Below, piece after piece: positions 25,655-35,505 of a DNA stretch of 64,000 nucleotides. Made by a program: the position numbers and the translations under genes. The stretch is from positions 186,001 to 250,000 of the forward strand of contig NZ_CP072359.1 of assembly GCF_018128065.1 (NCBI RefSeq), read 5' to 3'. Source of the stretch: Prevotella melaninogenica (GTDB lineage: Bacteria > Bacteroidota > Bacteroidia > Bacteroidales > Bacteroidaceae). Under the pieces are notes generated by a model. It did no database searches and was not told the DNA's origin. It saw only the letters and a list, made by a program, of their open reading frames with translations. The stretch's first letter is position 1; every line of letters starts with the position of its first letter.

Positions 25655-27634
25655 ATGAGGCAGTTAGCTTCTTTCTTACTTTTATTGTGCCCACTCGGTA
25701 CGATAGCACAGACAATTGATTCTGACACAACGCAAACCATTAAGGAGGTTGTGGTCAATGGCTTCCGTATTTCTGGAAATGTATTGGCAAGTTCACCTGT
25801 ACAAACACTTTCACATGCTGATATGGAACGACTCGGCATCCGTGATATGGGCGATGCTCTGAAACGCTTTGCTGGTGTGCAGGTGAAAGACTATGGTGGT
25901 GTGGGCGGTATGAAGACCGTCAACATTCGTGGTCTTGGAGCAGGGCATACGGGCGTTAGTTACGATGGCGTACAGGTTGGTGACTGCCAAAGTGGACAGG
26001 TAGACCTATCCCGTTACACCCTTGATAACATCTCACTTATCAGTCTTCAGATTGGACAAGACGATGACATCTATCAAAGTGCAAAGGCATACGCCTCTGC
26101 AGGCATGATTAACATTAGTACACTGCAAGGCTATACAGACCATAATGGTAAATCAATAAGAAAGAAGACTAACCTCTCTACGACCATCCGCACAGGTAGT
26201 TATGGACTTATCTCTCCCTCCCTACTCTTCCACCAGCAGTTCTCACGGCTTGGCATCGGGGCATACGGAAGCTATGAAAGGGCTGATGGTGTTTATGCTT
26301 TCAAATTAAGGAATGGAATTAAGACCATCAATGAACGCCGTCACAATAGTGACATTGAGACTTGGCGAGGTGAAATAAACCTTGATTATCAGCTTAATGA
26401 TAAGCAAATACTGAAGTGGAAGACATACGGTTTCACCTCTCATCGAGGCTTACCGGGTGCAGTCATCTACGATAACACCTACTCTGCTGAGCGATTAGTA
26501 GACAAGAATGTCTTCACACAGCTTTTCTATGAAAATAAATTCAGCCAGCGTATCAAGTTGAAAGCAGCTGCTAAGTGGAATTATTCATGGTCACGCTACT
26601 CAGATATGCCTGCCAGTGGCTATAAAGAAGACATCTACAGACAGCAGGAAGCATATCTAACAGCAACCTTATGGAGCGAGCCTTTACAAGGACTTCACCT
26701 CTCTTTGGCACAAGACTATGCGCATAATCAACTCTCAATGTCGCTCTCACAGGCTGCAAACCCTACACGCAACTCCCTATGGACAGCATTGGCAACAAGC
26801 TATCGTATAGGTCAGTTCACTATCAATGCCTCACTCCTTGCAACAAATATCACAGAGCAGGTAAAACTTGGCAATGCATCCGATGGTTTCCATCGCCTCT
26901 CCCCTGCCTTCAGTTTACAATGGAGAGTCTTACAAGACCTTCGTTTCCGCTTTGGATATAAGGACATCTTCCGCACACCAACACTTAATGAACTTTATTA
27001 TACTGGTATTGGAAATCGTCGGTTAAATCCTGAGAAGTCACGCCAGTGGAACCTCGGTGCAACCTATTCTCACACATTCAACCAAACAATTCAGCTCTCA
27101 TTGACGGCAGATGGATACTTTGGCAATGTCACCGATAAGATTATTGCAGTGCCAAAAATGTTCTATTGGCAGATGATGAATGCAGGAAAGGTGCGTCAAA
27201 TAGGTCTTGATATCTCCGCAAATGCAGAGAAGCGATGGAACGACGAATGGTCACTCAGTGTGACAGGAAGCTATAGTATGCTCAATGCAACCGATAGAAC
27301 AAGTCCAACCTATATTTACTATGGACACCAGATAGCTTATACTCCACGCCACTCTGGGTCAATTAGTTCACTGCTACATACCCCATGGCTGGACTTAAGC
27401 TATAATCTACTATTAATGGGTGAACGTTATTCATTGGGATATAATATTCCTGACAACCGTATGACAGCCTTCACCGACCATAGTATTACGGTTTCAAAGG
27501 ATATCAACATCTTCAAACAACAACTGCATCTACAATTCGACTTACGCAACCTTGGCAACAAGAACTATGAGGTGGTACGCTTCTACCCTATGCCAGGAAC
27601 AAACTGGCGCCTCACAGTAAGTTGGAAACTTTGA
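25655..27634 (+). CDS. btuB: TonB-dependent cobalamin receptor, BtuB-like
   Basis: 659 aa from the ATG at 25655; the upstream TTG start lies inside the riboswitch leader and is not used. A signal peptide ends at IAQ-T (about residue 19). The TonB box/plug domain follows (about 30-150, with DMGDALKRFAGVQVKDYGG and VNIRGLGAGHTGVSYDG), then the 22-strand barrel with the typical terminal aromatic region. It imports corrinoids through the outer membrane. The assignment rests mainly on the cobalamin riboswitch directly upstream. The DUF5074 lipoprotein gene follows after 76 bases. Confidence 0.88.
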   Translation: MRQLASFLLLLCPLGTIAQTIDSDTTQTIKEVVVNGFRISGNVLASSPVQTLSHADMERLGIRDMGDALKRFAGVQVKDYGGVGGMKTVNIRGLGAGHTGVSYDGVQVGDCQSGQVDLSRYTLDNISLISLQIGQDDDIYQSAKAYASAGMINISTLQGYTDHNGKSIRKKTNLSTTIRTGSYGLISPSLLFHQQFSRLGIGAYGSYERADGVYAFKLRNGIKTINERRHNSDIETWRGEINLDYQLNDKQILKWKTYGFTSHRGLPGAVIYDNTYSAERLVDKNVFTQLFYENKFSQRIKLKAAAKWNYSWSRYSDMPASGYKEDIYRQQEAYLTATLWSEPLQGLHLSLAQDYAHNQLSMSLSQAANPTRNSLWTALATSYRIGQFTINASLLATNITEQVKLGNASDGFHRLSPAFSLQWRVLQDLRFRFGYKDIFRTPTLNELYYTGIGNRRLNPEKSRQWNLGATYSHTFNQTIQLSLTADGYFGNVTDKIIAVPKMFYWQMMNAGKVRQIGLDISANAEKRWNDEWSLSVTGSYSMLNATDRTSPTYIYYGHQIAYTPRHSGSISSLLHTPWLDLSYNLLLMGERYSLGYNIPDNRMTAFTDHSITVSKDINIFKQQLHLQFDLRNLGNKNYEVVRFYPMPGTNWRLTVSWKL

Positions 27635-27710
27635 AGAAAAGGAGAATATTGTAAAAAGTAAAGAGAAAATAAAAGAGATAACAACAAATTATAAACAAAA
27701 CAACAAGAAA

Positions 27711-28760
27711 ATGAAAAAGAATCTTCTTGCGCTTGGTATCATTCTGATGTCAGCGCTTACATTCACAGCTTGTAGCGATGACAACGACTTTGTCTACAAA
27801 CAACCATCAGTATATAGCACAGATGTATATGTTGCTTGTGCGGGTAACTGGAATGCAAATGATGGTACAGTGGGTATTCTCGACTATAACAGCGAGTCAC
27901 GTCCAACTGCACCATACATCTATAGCAATGCTTACATGACTCAAAATGGTATCGGAATCGGTGATGCACAGGACTTAATTGTCTTTGGAACTAAGCTTGT
28001 CGTTACCTGTACAACCTCTTCAAAGGTTGAAGTATTGGATCGTATGGGTAAGATAGAACAGACTATCAAGTTGCACAATGCAAGTCCACGTTATCTAACA
28101 TCGGATGGAAACTATGTTTACTTCTCTGCTTACAACGGCAAAGTATACAAGATGAATCCAAACTATGCACAGAAGCCATTGGTTGATTCTGTAGAAGTGG
28201 GCGATCACCCAGAGGCACTTTCCGTTGCTAATGGTAAACTCTATGCAAACATCTCAGGCTATGGGAAAGGTAATACAGTAGCTGTTGTTGACTGTAACTC
28301 ATTTAAGAAGACAAAGACACTTACCGTTGGACAGAATCCTTATAACCAGAGTATTGCTGTTGGTAACGATATTTACTTCGTATCAATGTTCGACCACAAG
28401 ACTGCACTTGTACAGAAGATTAATGCTAACAATGATGAGGTTAAAAAGCTCTTCAGGGCAAGTTCAATTGCATACAGTGCTAAGAAGAACGCACTTGTAT
28501 GCCTATATGCTACCTACTATGATACGAATAAGCGTTTCTTTATCTATGACCTCGCAACTGGAAAGGAAACCGACCTTGATATGGCAGGTCTCAAAAATCC
28601 TTCACAGGTTAATATTGACCGTTATGGTAATATCTATGTTATAGATAACCCAAGCTATACAGCGCCAAGTGAAGTTTTCTATTACTCTCCAGAGGGTAAA
28701 CTTATCCAGGGCAATATTCAGGTAGGCTATAGCGCACAAAACGTTCGATTTGCCAACTAA
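27711..28760 (+). CDS. DUF5074/YncE-like beta-propeller lipoprotein, probable corrinoid-binding partner
   Basis: 349 aa. A lipoprotein signal ends in FTACS (Cys21). The remainder has repeated beta-propeller blades (for example VANGKLYANISGYGKGNTVAVV and IAVGNDIYFVSMF, shown in part). DUF5074 lipoproteins are commonly coded next to BtuB in Bacteroidales under B12 control. It is likely a surface-exposed accessory of the receptor and shares the riboswitch-controlled transcript. The ligand itself is inferred. Confidence 0.8.
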   Translation: MKKNLLALGIILMSALTFTACSDDNDFVYKQPSVYSTDVYVACAGNWNANDGTVGILDYNSESRPTAPYIYSNAYMTQNGIGIGDAQDLIVFGTKLVVTCTTSSKVEVLDRMGKIEQTIKLHNASPRYLTSDGNYVYFSAYNGKVYKMNPNYAQKPLVDSVEVGDHPEALSVANGKLYANISGYGKGNTVAVVDCNSFKKTKTLTVGQNPYNQSIAVGNDIYFVSMFDHKTALVQKINANNDEVKKLFRASSIAYSAKKNALVCLYATYYDTNKRFFIYDLATGKETDLDMAGLKNPSQVNIDRYGNIYVIDNPSYTAPSEVFYYSPEGKLIQGNIQVGYSAQNVRFAN

Positions 28761-28768
28761 GATAAACT

Positions 28769-28909
28769 ATACAGCTTGACTTTATAACTTAAGTAAAGCG
28801 TCAAACTCATCATAAAGTTTTATACAAAACACAGACACTATAAGGTCAAGGCTGTATAAAACTCGCTATAAACGATAAATAGGAGATGCATAACATTGTG
28901 TATCTCCTA
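28769..28909 (+). terminator. Inverted repeats ending the cobalamin operon
   Basis: A long imperfect inverted repeat (TATACAGCTTGACTTTATA at 28769 with TATAAGGTCAAGGCTGTATA at 28839) is followed by a compact hairpin, TAGGAGATGCA (28880-28890) with TGTATCTCCTA (28899-28909), and then TAATTTT. The second hairpin is the likely terminator. Confidence 0.7.
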
Positions 28910-28999
28910 TAATTTTATCATAGTAAAACACGATAATAGCTCTTCCCACCTTAAAAAATAACAGATTGATTTCAAAGCTATAAACCATCCAAATGATTG

Positions 29000-29065
29000 G
29001 TGTTAAGCCTCCGCACTATTAGTGCTAAGCCTCCGCACAATATGTGCTGAGCCTCCACACAATGA
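29000..29065. repeat. 22-bp tandem array B (three units, GTGC-N9-GCAC type)
   Basis: Units begin at 29000, 29022 and 29044. Each has GTGY, nine bases containing AGCCTCC, GCAC (CACA-shifted in the last) and five spacer bases, an exact 22-bp period. It shares architecture but not core sequence with the arrays at 39772 and 56865. Confidence 0.8.
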
Positions 29066-29260
29066 TAAAGAAAGGGAAGAAAGCTTAATGATAGATTTTC
29101 TTCCATATAGAGAAATAAGCATAATGATAAGGCATGCTTTCAATGTAAAAACTATCCTTTAACACTATTCATCAAAGACAATTCTGTATATGTAATACGC
29201 TATCCTATTTCATTCCGTTTCTCTGCTTTCTTATAACAAAGCAATTTCTACAAAATAAGT

Positions 29261-29344
29261 TTTCCTGTCACTCCTATCATCTAATTTAACCATGCAACCT
29301 ACTGATTTACAACACATTTAAACAAAGTGTTAAAAGTGACAGCC
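29261..29344 (-). repeat. Dispersed 80-bp repeat with inverted ends, copy 1
   Basis: TTTCCTGTCACTCCTATCAT at the left and GTGTTAAAAGTGACAG at the right. The reverse complement aligns with 39083-39160 and 53232-53312 at both ends, with a divergent middle. The rest of the 770-bp gap 28761-29530 shows no gene. Confidence 0.6.
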
Positions 29345-29530
29345 AAATAAAAAAAATACTGTAGTAATATTGTTGCATTTTCGTAAGATGGGAAAGATTC
29401 TATTTTCTTACTTTACATCTCATTTCCTGAAGAATAGAATAAACCCTCACCTATCCACATGGTCATATACATATTGGACAGACGAGGGCTTATACAACTA
29501 CTTAAAATATAGTAATCTGAGAATTAGCGA

Positions 29531-30916
29531 TTAAAGTGGAGTGGTGAAAATAAGGGTACGAATAACCCAATATGAGAGAATTCCCGCAATATAACCAACG
29601 AAAGCAATCCAAGAAATACGCTTCATATACCAGCCGAAAGTAATTTTCTCAAGTCCCATTACTACGACACCTGCTGCAGAACCTACGATAAGCATTGAAC
29701 CACCCACACCTGCACAGTAAGCAAGCAACTGCCAAAAGATACCATCAACAGACATATCGCCCAGTGCCTGAACAGGATACATACCCATACTACCTGCAAC
29801 GAGAGGAACATTATCTACGATTGATGAAAGAACGCCGATAATACCTGTCACGGCATAATGGTTACTATTAAAAGCTATGTTTAAACCATTTCCTAATTCT
29901 CTCAACACACCAACTTCCTCCAAACAAGCCACAGCCATAAGAATACCAAGGAAGAAAAGGATGGTTGACATATCAATACGACTTAGCAGGCTACTCACAC
30001 GCTTTGAGAAATGAAAGTCACCACCTCTTTTCTTATGAAGATTATGATAGAACAATTCGGTAACGGTCCAAAGAACGCCCAAAACCAACAAGATACCAGC
30101 AAAAGGTGGTAAATCAGTGAGGAAGTGGAACAAAGGTACAAAGCATAGACCACCTACACCGATAGCAAAAATTATCTTACGCTGTAAACTATTAAACTCT
30201 AACACTTCACGATCACCCGACAAATCATTTGTCAAATTATCTCTTTGAATATTACCTTTCAGTGAAAGCGACAACAAGAAGGCTGGTATCAACATTGAAA
30301 TTAAGGATGGAACAAAGATTTCACTGATAACACCACCAGCTGTTATCATACCAGAGTTCCACAACATAATAGTTGTCACGTCTCCAATTGGTGAGAAAGC
30401 ACCTCCAGAGTTTGCCGCAATAATAACCAGCGAAGCATATATCATTCGGTCATGCTTATCTTGGATAAGCTTACGAAGTATCATTATCATCACGATGCTT
30501 GTTGTCAAGTTATCAAGAATTGCAGAGAGGAAGAAGGTCATAAAAGCTATCTTCCACAACAGGCTACGCTTTGTCTTTGACTGCATTACATTCTTCACCC
30601 AGTTAAATCCACCATTCTGATCGACAATTTCCACAATCGTCATTGCTCCCATAAGGAAGAAGAGTGTGGTAGCAGTATCGCCCAGATGCTCCGTTATCAA
30701 GGAGTTGGCAAAAGCTACAACCTTTTCACCTGCACCTGCGAAGTCAGGGTGCATCAGCTGTATAAACGGAGCTGGATCAAACATAAAAAGCATCCAGCAG
30801 AAAACAAACATCAACAGAGCGATTGCCGCCTTGTTAACTTTAGTAAGACTCTCCATAGCAATGAGCGCATAACCCAGTACGAAGACTACAATAATTGCAA
30901 TTGTTAGTGTAGACAT
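29531..30916 (-). CDS. nhaD: NhaD-type sodium/proton antiporter
   Basis: 461 aa from the ATG at 30916. The upstream in-frame extension (71 codons to 31129) overlaps the neighbouring gene's promoter and is not used. About 12 membrane segments. Signature stretches are AILDNLTTSIVMIMILRKL and AANSGGAFSPIGDVTTIMLW, with conserved Asp and Asn/Thr residues for ion exchange, and SSIVDNVPLVAG later. It expels Na+ in exchange for protons across the inner membrane. It is divergently arranged with the Nudix gene, 171 bases apart. Confidence 0.9.
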   Translation of the reverse strand: MSTLTIAIIVVFVLGYALIAMESLTKVNKAAIALLMFVFCWMLFMFDPAPFIQLMHPDFAGAGEKVVAFANSLITEHLGDTATTLFFLMGAMTIVEIVDQNGGFNWVKNVMQSKTKRSLLWKIAFMTFFLSAILDNLTTSIVMIMILRKLIQDKHDRMIYASLVIIAANSGGAFSPIGDVTTIMLWNSGMITAGGVISEIFVPSLISMLIPAFLLSLSLKGNIQRDNLTNDLSGDREVLEFNSLQRKIIFAIGVGGLCFVPLFHFLTDLPPFAGILLVLGVLWTVTELFYHNLHKKRGGDFHFSKRVSSLLSRIDMSTILFFLGILMAVACLEEVGVLRELGNGLNIAFNSNHYAVTGIIGVLSSIVDNVPLVAGSMGMYPVQALGDMSVDGIFWQLLAYCAGVGGSMLIVGSAAGVVVMGLEKITFGWYMKRISWIAFVGYIAGILSYWVIRTLIFTTPL

Positions 30917-31087
30917 AATATTTATAAATTCTGTTATTTTCTGGTGTACAAAGATAAGCAAAAGATATGAGTTGGCATATAAAGAATTCAAAATAATTCC
31001 AAGAAAGGTAGAAACATTCAGCAAATTGTAGTATATTTGCAAATAAAGCAAGAAGAAAAAAGATATAACCGAACAATAGATAAATTT

Positions 31088-31483
31088 ATGGAAAAGAAAC
31101 ATCTCAATGTTGTTTGCGCTGTTGTTCATGACGGCGATAAAATTCTATGTACACAACGATTACGCAAAGGACCCATCTACATTGCAGAACATTGGGAATT
31201 TCCTGGTGGAAAAGTCAAAGAGGGAGAAAGTGATTACGAGGCATTACGTCGTGAATTGCTTGAGGAGATGGATTGGAACGTCTATGTTGGGGCAAAGCTC
31301 TGCAGTATTGAACATGAATATCCCGACTTTACGATTCGGCTTACTGCCTACGACTGCATGGCTCACGACAATGACTTCAAGCTCCTCGCACATATTGATT
31401 CCTGCTGGTTAAAGCCTGAAGAGTTTTCAAAGCTCAAGTGGACAGAGGCTGATGCAGCACTCATCAAACAGCTTTGGAAATAA
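31088..31483 (+). CDS. Nudix hydrolase, MutT/8-oxo-dGTP-type
   Basis: 131 aa from the ATG at 31088 (in-frame upstream starts have no ribosome binding site). The Nudix box GGKVKEGESDYEALRRELLE (residues about 39-58) has the full GX5EX7REUXEE pattern continuing with EEM. It probably removes oxidised or otherwise damaged nucleoside triphosphates. The -7 element TATATTTG lies at 31032-31039. ligA follows after 79 bases. Confidence 0.88.
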   Translation: MEKKHLNVVCAVVHDGDKILCTQRLRKGPIYIAEHWEFPGGKVKEGESDYEALRRELLEEMDWNVYVGAKLCSIEHEYPDFTIRLTAYDCMAHDNDFKLLAHIDSCWLKPEEFSKLKWTEADAALIKQLWK

Positions 31484-31562
31484 AACCGAGTTGTTTTCCA
31501 TCATCTGTTTCATCTTATCACTATATTAGTACGACCTATCAGCGTCAATTATCAAACAAACT

Positions 31563-33575
31563 ATGAACAAAGAAATACAATCACTTGTCGACCAACTTAA
31601 TACAGCTTCCGACGCCTACTATAACGGTCGTGAAGAGCTTATGACCGATTATGAATGGGATGCTGCCTTTGATAAGCTAAAAAGATTAGAAGAAGAAACA
31701 GGTATCATACTTCCCAATTCGCCTACACAGAAAGTTTCTGCCGATAATGTTGCAGGTAAAAAGGAGGAGCATGAGTTCTCTGCTCTATCCTTGGCAAAGA
31801 CCAAGAAGGTAGAAGACCTTGCCAAATGGGCTGAAAACAAACCTATATGGCTATCGTGGAAGTTGGATGGATTGACCCTTGTCGTCACATACGATGATGG
31901 AAAACTAACAAAAATTGTCACACGTGGTGATGGGCACATTGGGACTAATATCACGCACCTCTCTAAGGCTATTGATGGTATTTTACAGACTATTCCATAC
32001 AAAGGACACCTTGTTATTCGTGGTGAAGCAGTCATTAGTTATCCTGATTTTGAGCAGTTTAACATGGAAGCGGAGGAAGAATATGCAAATCCTCGCAACC
32101 TCGCATCAGGCTCTCTTACTCTAAAAGACATCAATGAAGTAAAGGCTCGCCACTTACGTTGGATTCCCTTTACACTCGTTTATACGGAGGAAGAAATAAA
32201 CTCTTGGGGTAAACGAATGGAATGGCTCGAGCAACAAGGTTTCAAGGTTATAGACAGAGAGGTCATCGAACAACCAACCATCAACAACATAGAAGCTGTT
32301 ATCCATCATTGGACTGAGAGAGTGACTGGCGCAAGTTCATCGCCATTCCTCTACCCTGTTGATGGCTTAGTCATAACTTACGACGATACCGTCTACGCTG
32401 CAACAGGTTCTGTCACAGGGCATCATGCCACACGTGCAGGCTATGCTTTTAAGTGGCAAGACGAGAGTGCTGAAACTGAATTAGACTATATAGAATGGTC
32501 ATGTGCTGCCTCAACCATCTCACCTGTTGCTGTTTTCCGTCCTGTTGAGTTAGAAGGAACAACTGTTAAACGCGCTTCCCTTTGCAATATCTCCGAATGT
32601 GAACGATTAGGGATTGGCGACAAGGGAACGAAGATTGCCGTTATCAAAGCAAATAAGATTATCCCGAAAGTTATCAATGTCATAGAAAGGGTCGGTATTT
32701 TCCACATTCCAGAGGCTTGTCCCGTGTGCCATTCAGCTACAGAAGTCCGCACAAGCGAATTCAGCGGAACACGTACACTACACTGTACAAACGCTCATTG
32801 CCCTGCTAAACAACTGAAGAAGTTCGGCAGATTCGTATCAAAAGAAGGAGTAAACATTGACGGACTCTCCGAGCAGACCGTACAGAAGTTCATCAACCTT
32901 GGCTGGGTTCGTGAATATGCTGACCTCTTTCATCTCAATGAGTATGCTAACGAACTGCGTACAATGGAAGGTTTCGGCAACAAGAGTGTCACCAATTTGT
33001 TGGCAGCCATTGAAAAGGCACGCAGCGTTGAAGCCCGCCGACTGCTCTTTGCACTTAACATTCCGCTTGTTGGGCAGGATGTTTGCAACCGTCTGTTATC
33101 AGCTTATCCCTTAGAGGAGCTTATCAAGACAGCCACAGAAAGTGCATCCGACGATGTCTTTTCAACAATTGCGGGTATTGGACCAGAGAAAAGTGCAAGC
33201 TTTGTTCGTTGGATGAAAGATGCTGACAATCATTCCATGTTACAGCATTTACTGGCTGAATTAAATATCAGTCAGACTTCTTCAGCTCCTACAGGAACTG
33301 GTTGTCAGGGATTAACCTTTGTCGTTACAGGTGATGTTCATCATTACAAGAATCGCAATGAACTGAAAGCATATATTGAGAGTCAAGGCGGTAAGGTAAC
33401 GGGGTCAGTATCTAAATCAACGAACTTTCTCATCAACAATGACGTTGAAAGTACTTCAGGGAAGAATCAAAAAGCAAAAGAACTCTCTATTCCTATTATT
33501 TCTGAGGATGAGTTCATCGCTCGCTTTGCACAAACTTCAAGATCAGAGCAACCAACAGAAAGAAGTTTATTCTAA
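31563..33575 (+). CDS. ligA: NAD-dependent DNA ligase
   Basis: 670 aa, normal for LigA. The domain order is an N-terminal Ia-like helix pair (1-60), the adenylation domain with the catalytic Lys in SWKLDGLTL (about residue 100), an OB-fold, a four-Cys zinc finger (CPVC...C...C, about 390-420), a helix-hairpin-helix region and a C-terminal BRCT domain (about 580-655). It seals nicks in replication and repair. The adenylation motif WKLDG is slightly unlike the usual KIDG context, so this may be the second, divergent LigA that some Prevotella carry. Confidence 0.92.
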   Translation: MNKEIQSLVDQLNTASDAYYNGREELMTDYEWDAAFDKLKRLEEETGIILPNSPTQKVSADNVAGKKEEHEFSALSLAKTKKVEDLAKWAENKPIWLSWKLDGLTLVVTYDDGKLTKIVTRGDGHIGTNITHLSKAIDGILQTIPYKGHLVIRGEAVISYPDFEQFNMEAEEEYANPRNLASGSLTLKDINEVKARHLRWIPFTLVYTEEEINSWGKRMEWLEQQGFKVIDREVIEQPTINNIEAVIHHWTERVTGASSSPFLYPVDGLVITYDDTVYAATGSVTGHHATRAGYAFKWQDESAETELDYIEWSCAASTISPVAVFRPVELEGTTVKRASLCNISECERLGIGDKGTKIAVIKANKIIPKVINVIERVGIFHIPEACPVCHSATEVRTSEFSGTRTLHCTNAHCPAKQLKKFGRFVSKEGVNIDGLSEQTVQKFINLGWVREYADLFHLNEYANELRTMEGFGNKSVTNLLAAIEKARSVEARRLLFALNIPLVGQDVCNRLLSAYPLEELIKTATESASDDVFSTIAGIGPEKSASFVRWMKDADNHSMLQHLLAELNISQTSSAPTGTGCQGLTFVVTGDVHHYKNRNELKAYIESQGGKVTGSVSKSTNFLINNDVESTSGKNQKAKELSIPIISEDEFIARFAQTSRSEQPTERSLF

Positions 33576-33599
33576 CAAAATAACAACACGGAACATGGC

Positions 33600-33631
33600 A
33601 AAAGGAGACGATAAACACATCGTCTCCTTTT
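33600..33631. terminator. Terminator between ligA and the DUF5020 gene
   Basis: AAAAGGAGACGA (33600-33611) pairs with TCGTCTCCTTTT (33620-33631). The A-run on one side and the T-run on the other let it serve both converging genes. Confidence 0.85.
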
Positions 33632-33665
33632 GCTATATTGATTAAATAAAGTATTATTTGGATGC

Positions 33666-34415
33666 TTAGAATGTCCATTTAGCAGCTACCGTAGGGATAG
33701 CATAGAAACGGTTGTTCTGCCCTTTGTCGTTCCAAACAAAGTTATTGCTAATTTCAACCTCAGAACCTAAAGAAAGATTCACGTTTTTCATACCCTTCAG
33801 TGTATTGAGATTAAACCAGAACTGAGGCTCTGACACGAGAATCAGCTTACCGTTCACATTCGGGTCATACCAGAGGTCGCAGAAACCAGAGAAAGTACAA
33901 AGCCCCTTTGCAAAGGTAGTACCCCACACTTCTGTCAACTGGAAGCCACTAAAAGGATGCGCTCCTGTGTGTCCATTCTTGAATTGATACTTATACATCA
34001 ACTGAAGGCTGAACGTCTTTGAAAAGTCTTTTGATGCCCAGTTCCATGCACCACCAAGAAGAACAGCATGCTGGTAACGATTACCATAATAGCTGTCTAA
34101 GGTCTTACCAGTACCTAAACCACCATTATACTCAACATGAGCAGCCCACTGCTTGTTCTTTGAAAGATTAAACTCACGTGAAATCTCCCAATAGGCACCC
34201 ATCACACCATCGCCCTTGTAATCGATATCTGTGAACATAAAGGTAGAACCCCAAGCATCAGGTTTAAACATTTCAACTGTCGTTGTTACCGATGTACGTG
34301 AACTAAGGTTCTTGTAAAGACTATGACCTAAGTCATAATGTAGCTGAATGTTTTGTGCGTTTGCACAACTAAAAGCTGCTATCATACAGATAGCGAGGGA
34401 AAAGAATCTTTTCAT
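33666..34415 (-). CDS. DUF5020-family outer-membrane protein
   Basis: 249 aa. A signal peptide ends at ANA-QN (about residue 20), and the mature part has alternating aromatic beta-strands ending in an aromatic-terminated strand (AAKWTF), typical of an outer-membrane barrel. DUF5020 is distantly like the nucleoside channel Tsx; the substrate is unknown. Divergent from trmD with a 100-bp gap. Confidence 0.75.
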   Translation of the reverse strand: MKRFFSLAICMIAAFSCANAQNIQLHYDLGHSLYKNLSSRTSVTTTVEMFKPDAWGSTFMFTDIDYKGDGVMGAYWEISREFNLSKNKQWAAHVEYNGGLGTGKTLDSYYGNRYQHAVLLGGAWNWASKDFSKTFSLQLMYKYQFKNGHTGAHPFSGFQLTEVWGTTFAKGLCTFSGFCDLWYDPNVNGKLILVSEPQFWFNLNTLKGMKNVNLSLGSEVEISNNFVWNDKGQNNRFYAIPTVAAKWTF

Positions 34416-34500
34416 AACTGTTCTTAAGTTTATATATTTAGAAACAGCAGCAAAGTTACAAAAAATTCTTAAACTATCAACGGAATAGCAAAAGATTAGT

Positions 34501-34508
34501 TAACTTTG
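34501..34508 (+). promoter_or_regulatory. -7 element adjacent to the trmD start codon
   Basis: TAACTTTG ends seven bases before the ATG at 34516. The predicted transcription start falls within about three bases of the start codon, so trmD is probably leaderless. Confidence 0.6.
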
Positions 34509-34515
34509 TGCCTAT

Positions 34516-35193
34516 ATGAGAATAGATATCATCACCGTTTTACCAGAGATGCTGGAAGGATTCGTACATGAGAGTATCCTTGCCAGAGCTGAAAAAAAAG
34601 GATTAGCAGAGATTCGTCTGCATAATCTTCGTGACTACACAAAGGATAAATGGCGCCGTGTTGACGACTATCCTTTTGGTGGACAGGCTGGTATGGTCAT
34701 GCAGATAGAGCCTATTGATCGTTGTATTGCTGCTTTGAAGGAAGAGCGTGACTATGACGAAGTTATCTTCACGTCACCCGATGGTGAACAATTCAACCAA
34801 AAGATAGCCAATGGCCTCTCATTAGGAGGGAACTTTATTATTCTTGCAGGACATTATAAAGGTGTTGACCAACGTGTACGCGACCATCTTATTACACGTG
34901 AAATCTCTGTTGGCGACTTTGTTTTAACAGGTGGCGAACTACCAGCTGCCATCATTGCTGATGCTGTTGTACGATTAGTTCCAGGTGTCATCAGTGACGA
35001 ACAGAGTGCACTCTCCGACTGTTTTATGGATGATATGCTCTCAGCACCTATCTACACACGTCCTCGCAGTTACAACGGGTGGGATGTCCCAGAGATTCTT
35101 CTCAGTGGAAACGAGGCTAAGATTAGACAATGGGAATTTGATCAAGCAATGGAACGTACTAAACGACTACGCCCTGACCTCTTGAAAGAATAA
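34516..35193 (+). CDS. trmD: tRNA (guanine-N1-)-methyltransferase
   Basis: 225 aa, family length. The SPOUT knot region is visible: [15 protein letters not shown] near the N-terminus, [12 protein letters not shown], and [15 protein letters not shown]. It methylates G37 of tRNAs from S-adenosylmethionine, preventing +1 frameshifting. No Shine-Dalgarno is visible. Confidence 0.97.
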   Translation: MRIDIITVLPEMLEGFVHESILARAEKKGLAEIRLHNLRDYTKDKWRRVDDYPFGGQAGMVMQIEPIDRCIAALKEERDYDEVIFTSPDGEQFNQKIANGLSLGGNFIILAGHYKGVDQRVRDHLITREISVGDFVLTGGELPAAIIADAVVRLVPGVISDEQSALSDCFMDDMLSAPIYTRPRSYNGWDVPEILLSGNEAKIRQWEFDQAMERTKRLRPDLLKE

Positions 35194-35221
35194 GAAAACG
35201 CATATTTTTAAAATAACAACA

Positions 35222-35327
35222 ATGTCACAGTTTTAAGGAACTTCCACAAGTTGATTTTGAAGTAGCAGTACAGAATGCATTCAAAAAATCATCCTTATCC
35301 TTGACCACAAAGGAGAAGTTGCAATAA
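35222..35327 (+). pseudogene. Degraded N-terminal remnant, possibly of a DUF805 protein
   Basis: ATG at 35222 reads M-S-Q-F then stops. Dropping one T from TTTT (35231-35234) continues as KELPQVDFEVAVQNAFKKSS up to a TAA at 35325. The FxELPxVxFxEAV pattern resembles the start of DUF805 membrane proteins in this genus. The membrane domain is absent. It may be only a short remnant overlapping the terminator. Confidence 0.35.
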
Positions 35328-35372
35328 TAGATGGATGCACAATCCACGTGTCTATCTTTTATTGCAACTTCT
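35314..35372 (+). terminator. Strong terminator after trmD
   Basis: A 14-bp perfect stem, AGAAGTTGCAATAA (35314-35327) with TTATTGCAACTTCT (35359-35372), with further pairing in the loop, is followed by TTTCTTTTT. Confidence 0.85.
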
Positions 35373-35431
35373 TTTCTTTTTCAACATAATTCTATCACCT
35401 TAAAGAAAAGTGATTTACCCACTGTTAGGTA

Positions 35432-35462
35432 TTGTAACATTCACTTTTTATCTATACTTTTG
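35432..35462 (+). promoter_or_regulatory. Promoter of the siderophore-type receptor
   Basis: TTG (35432-35434) and TACTTTTG (35455-35462) are spaced 20 bases apart, matching the Bacteroidetes -33/-7 arrangement. The start codon follows 43 bases later. Confidence 0.65.
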
Positions 35463-35505
35463 CACCATATATATAACATTCTTCAGGTTTTATACATTTA
35501 TTAAT

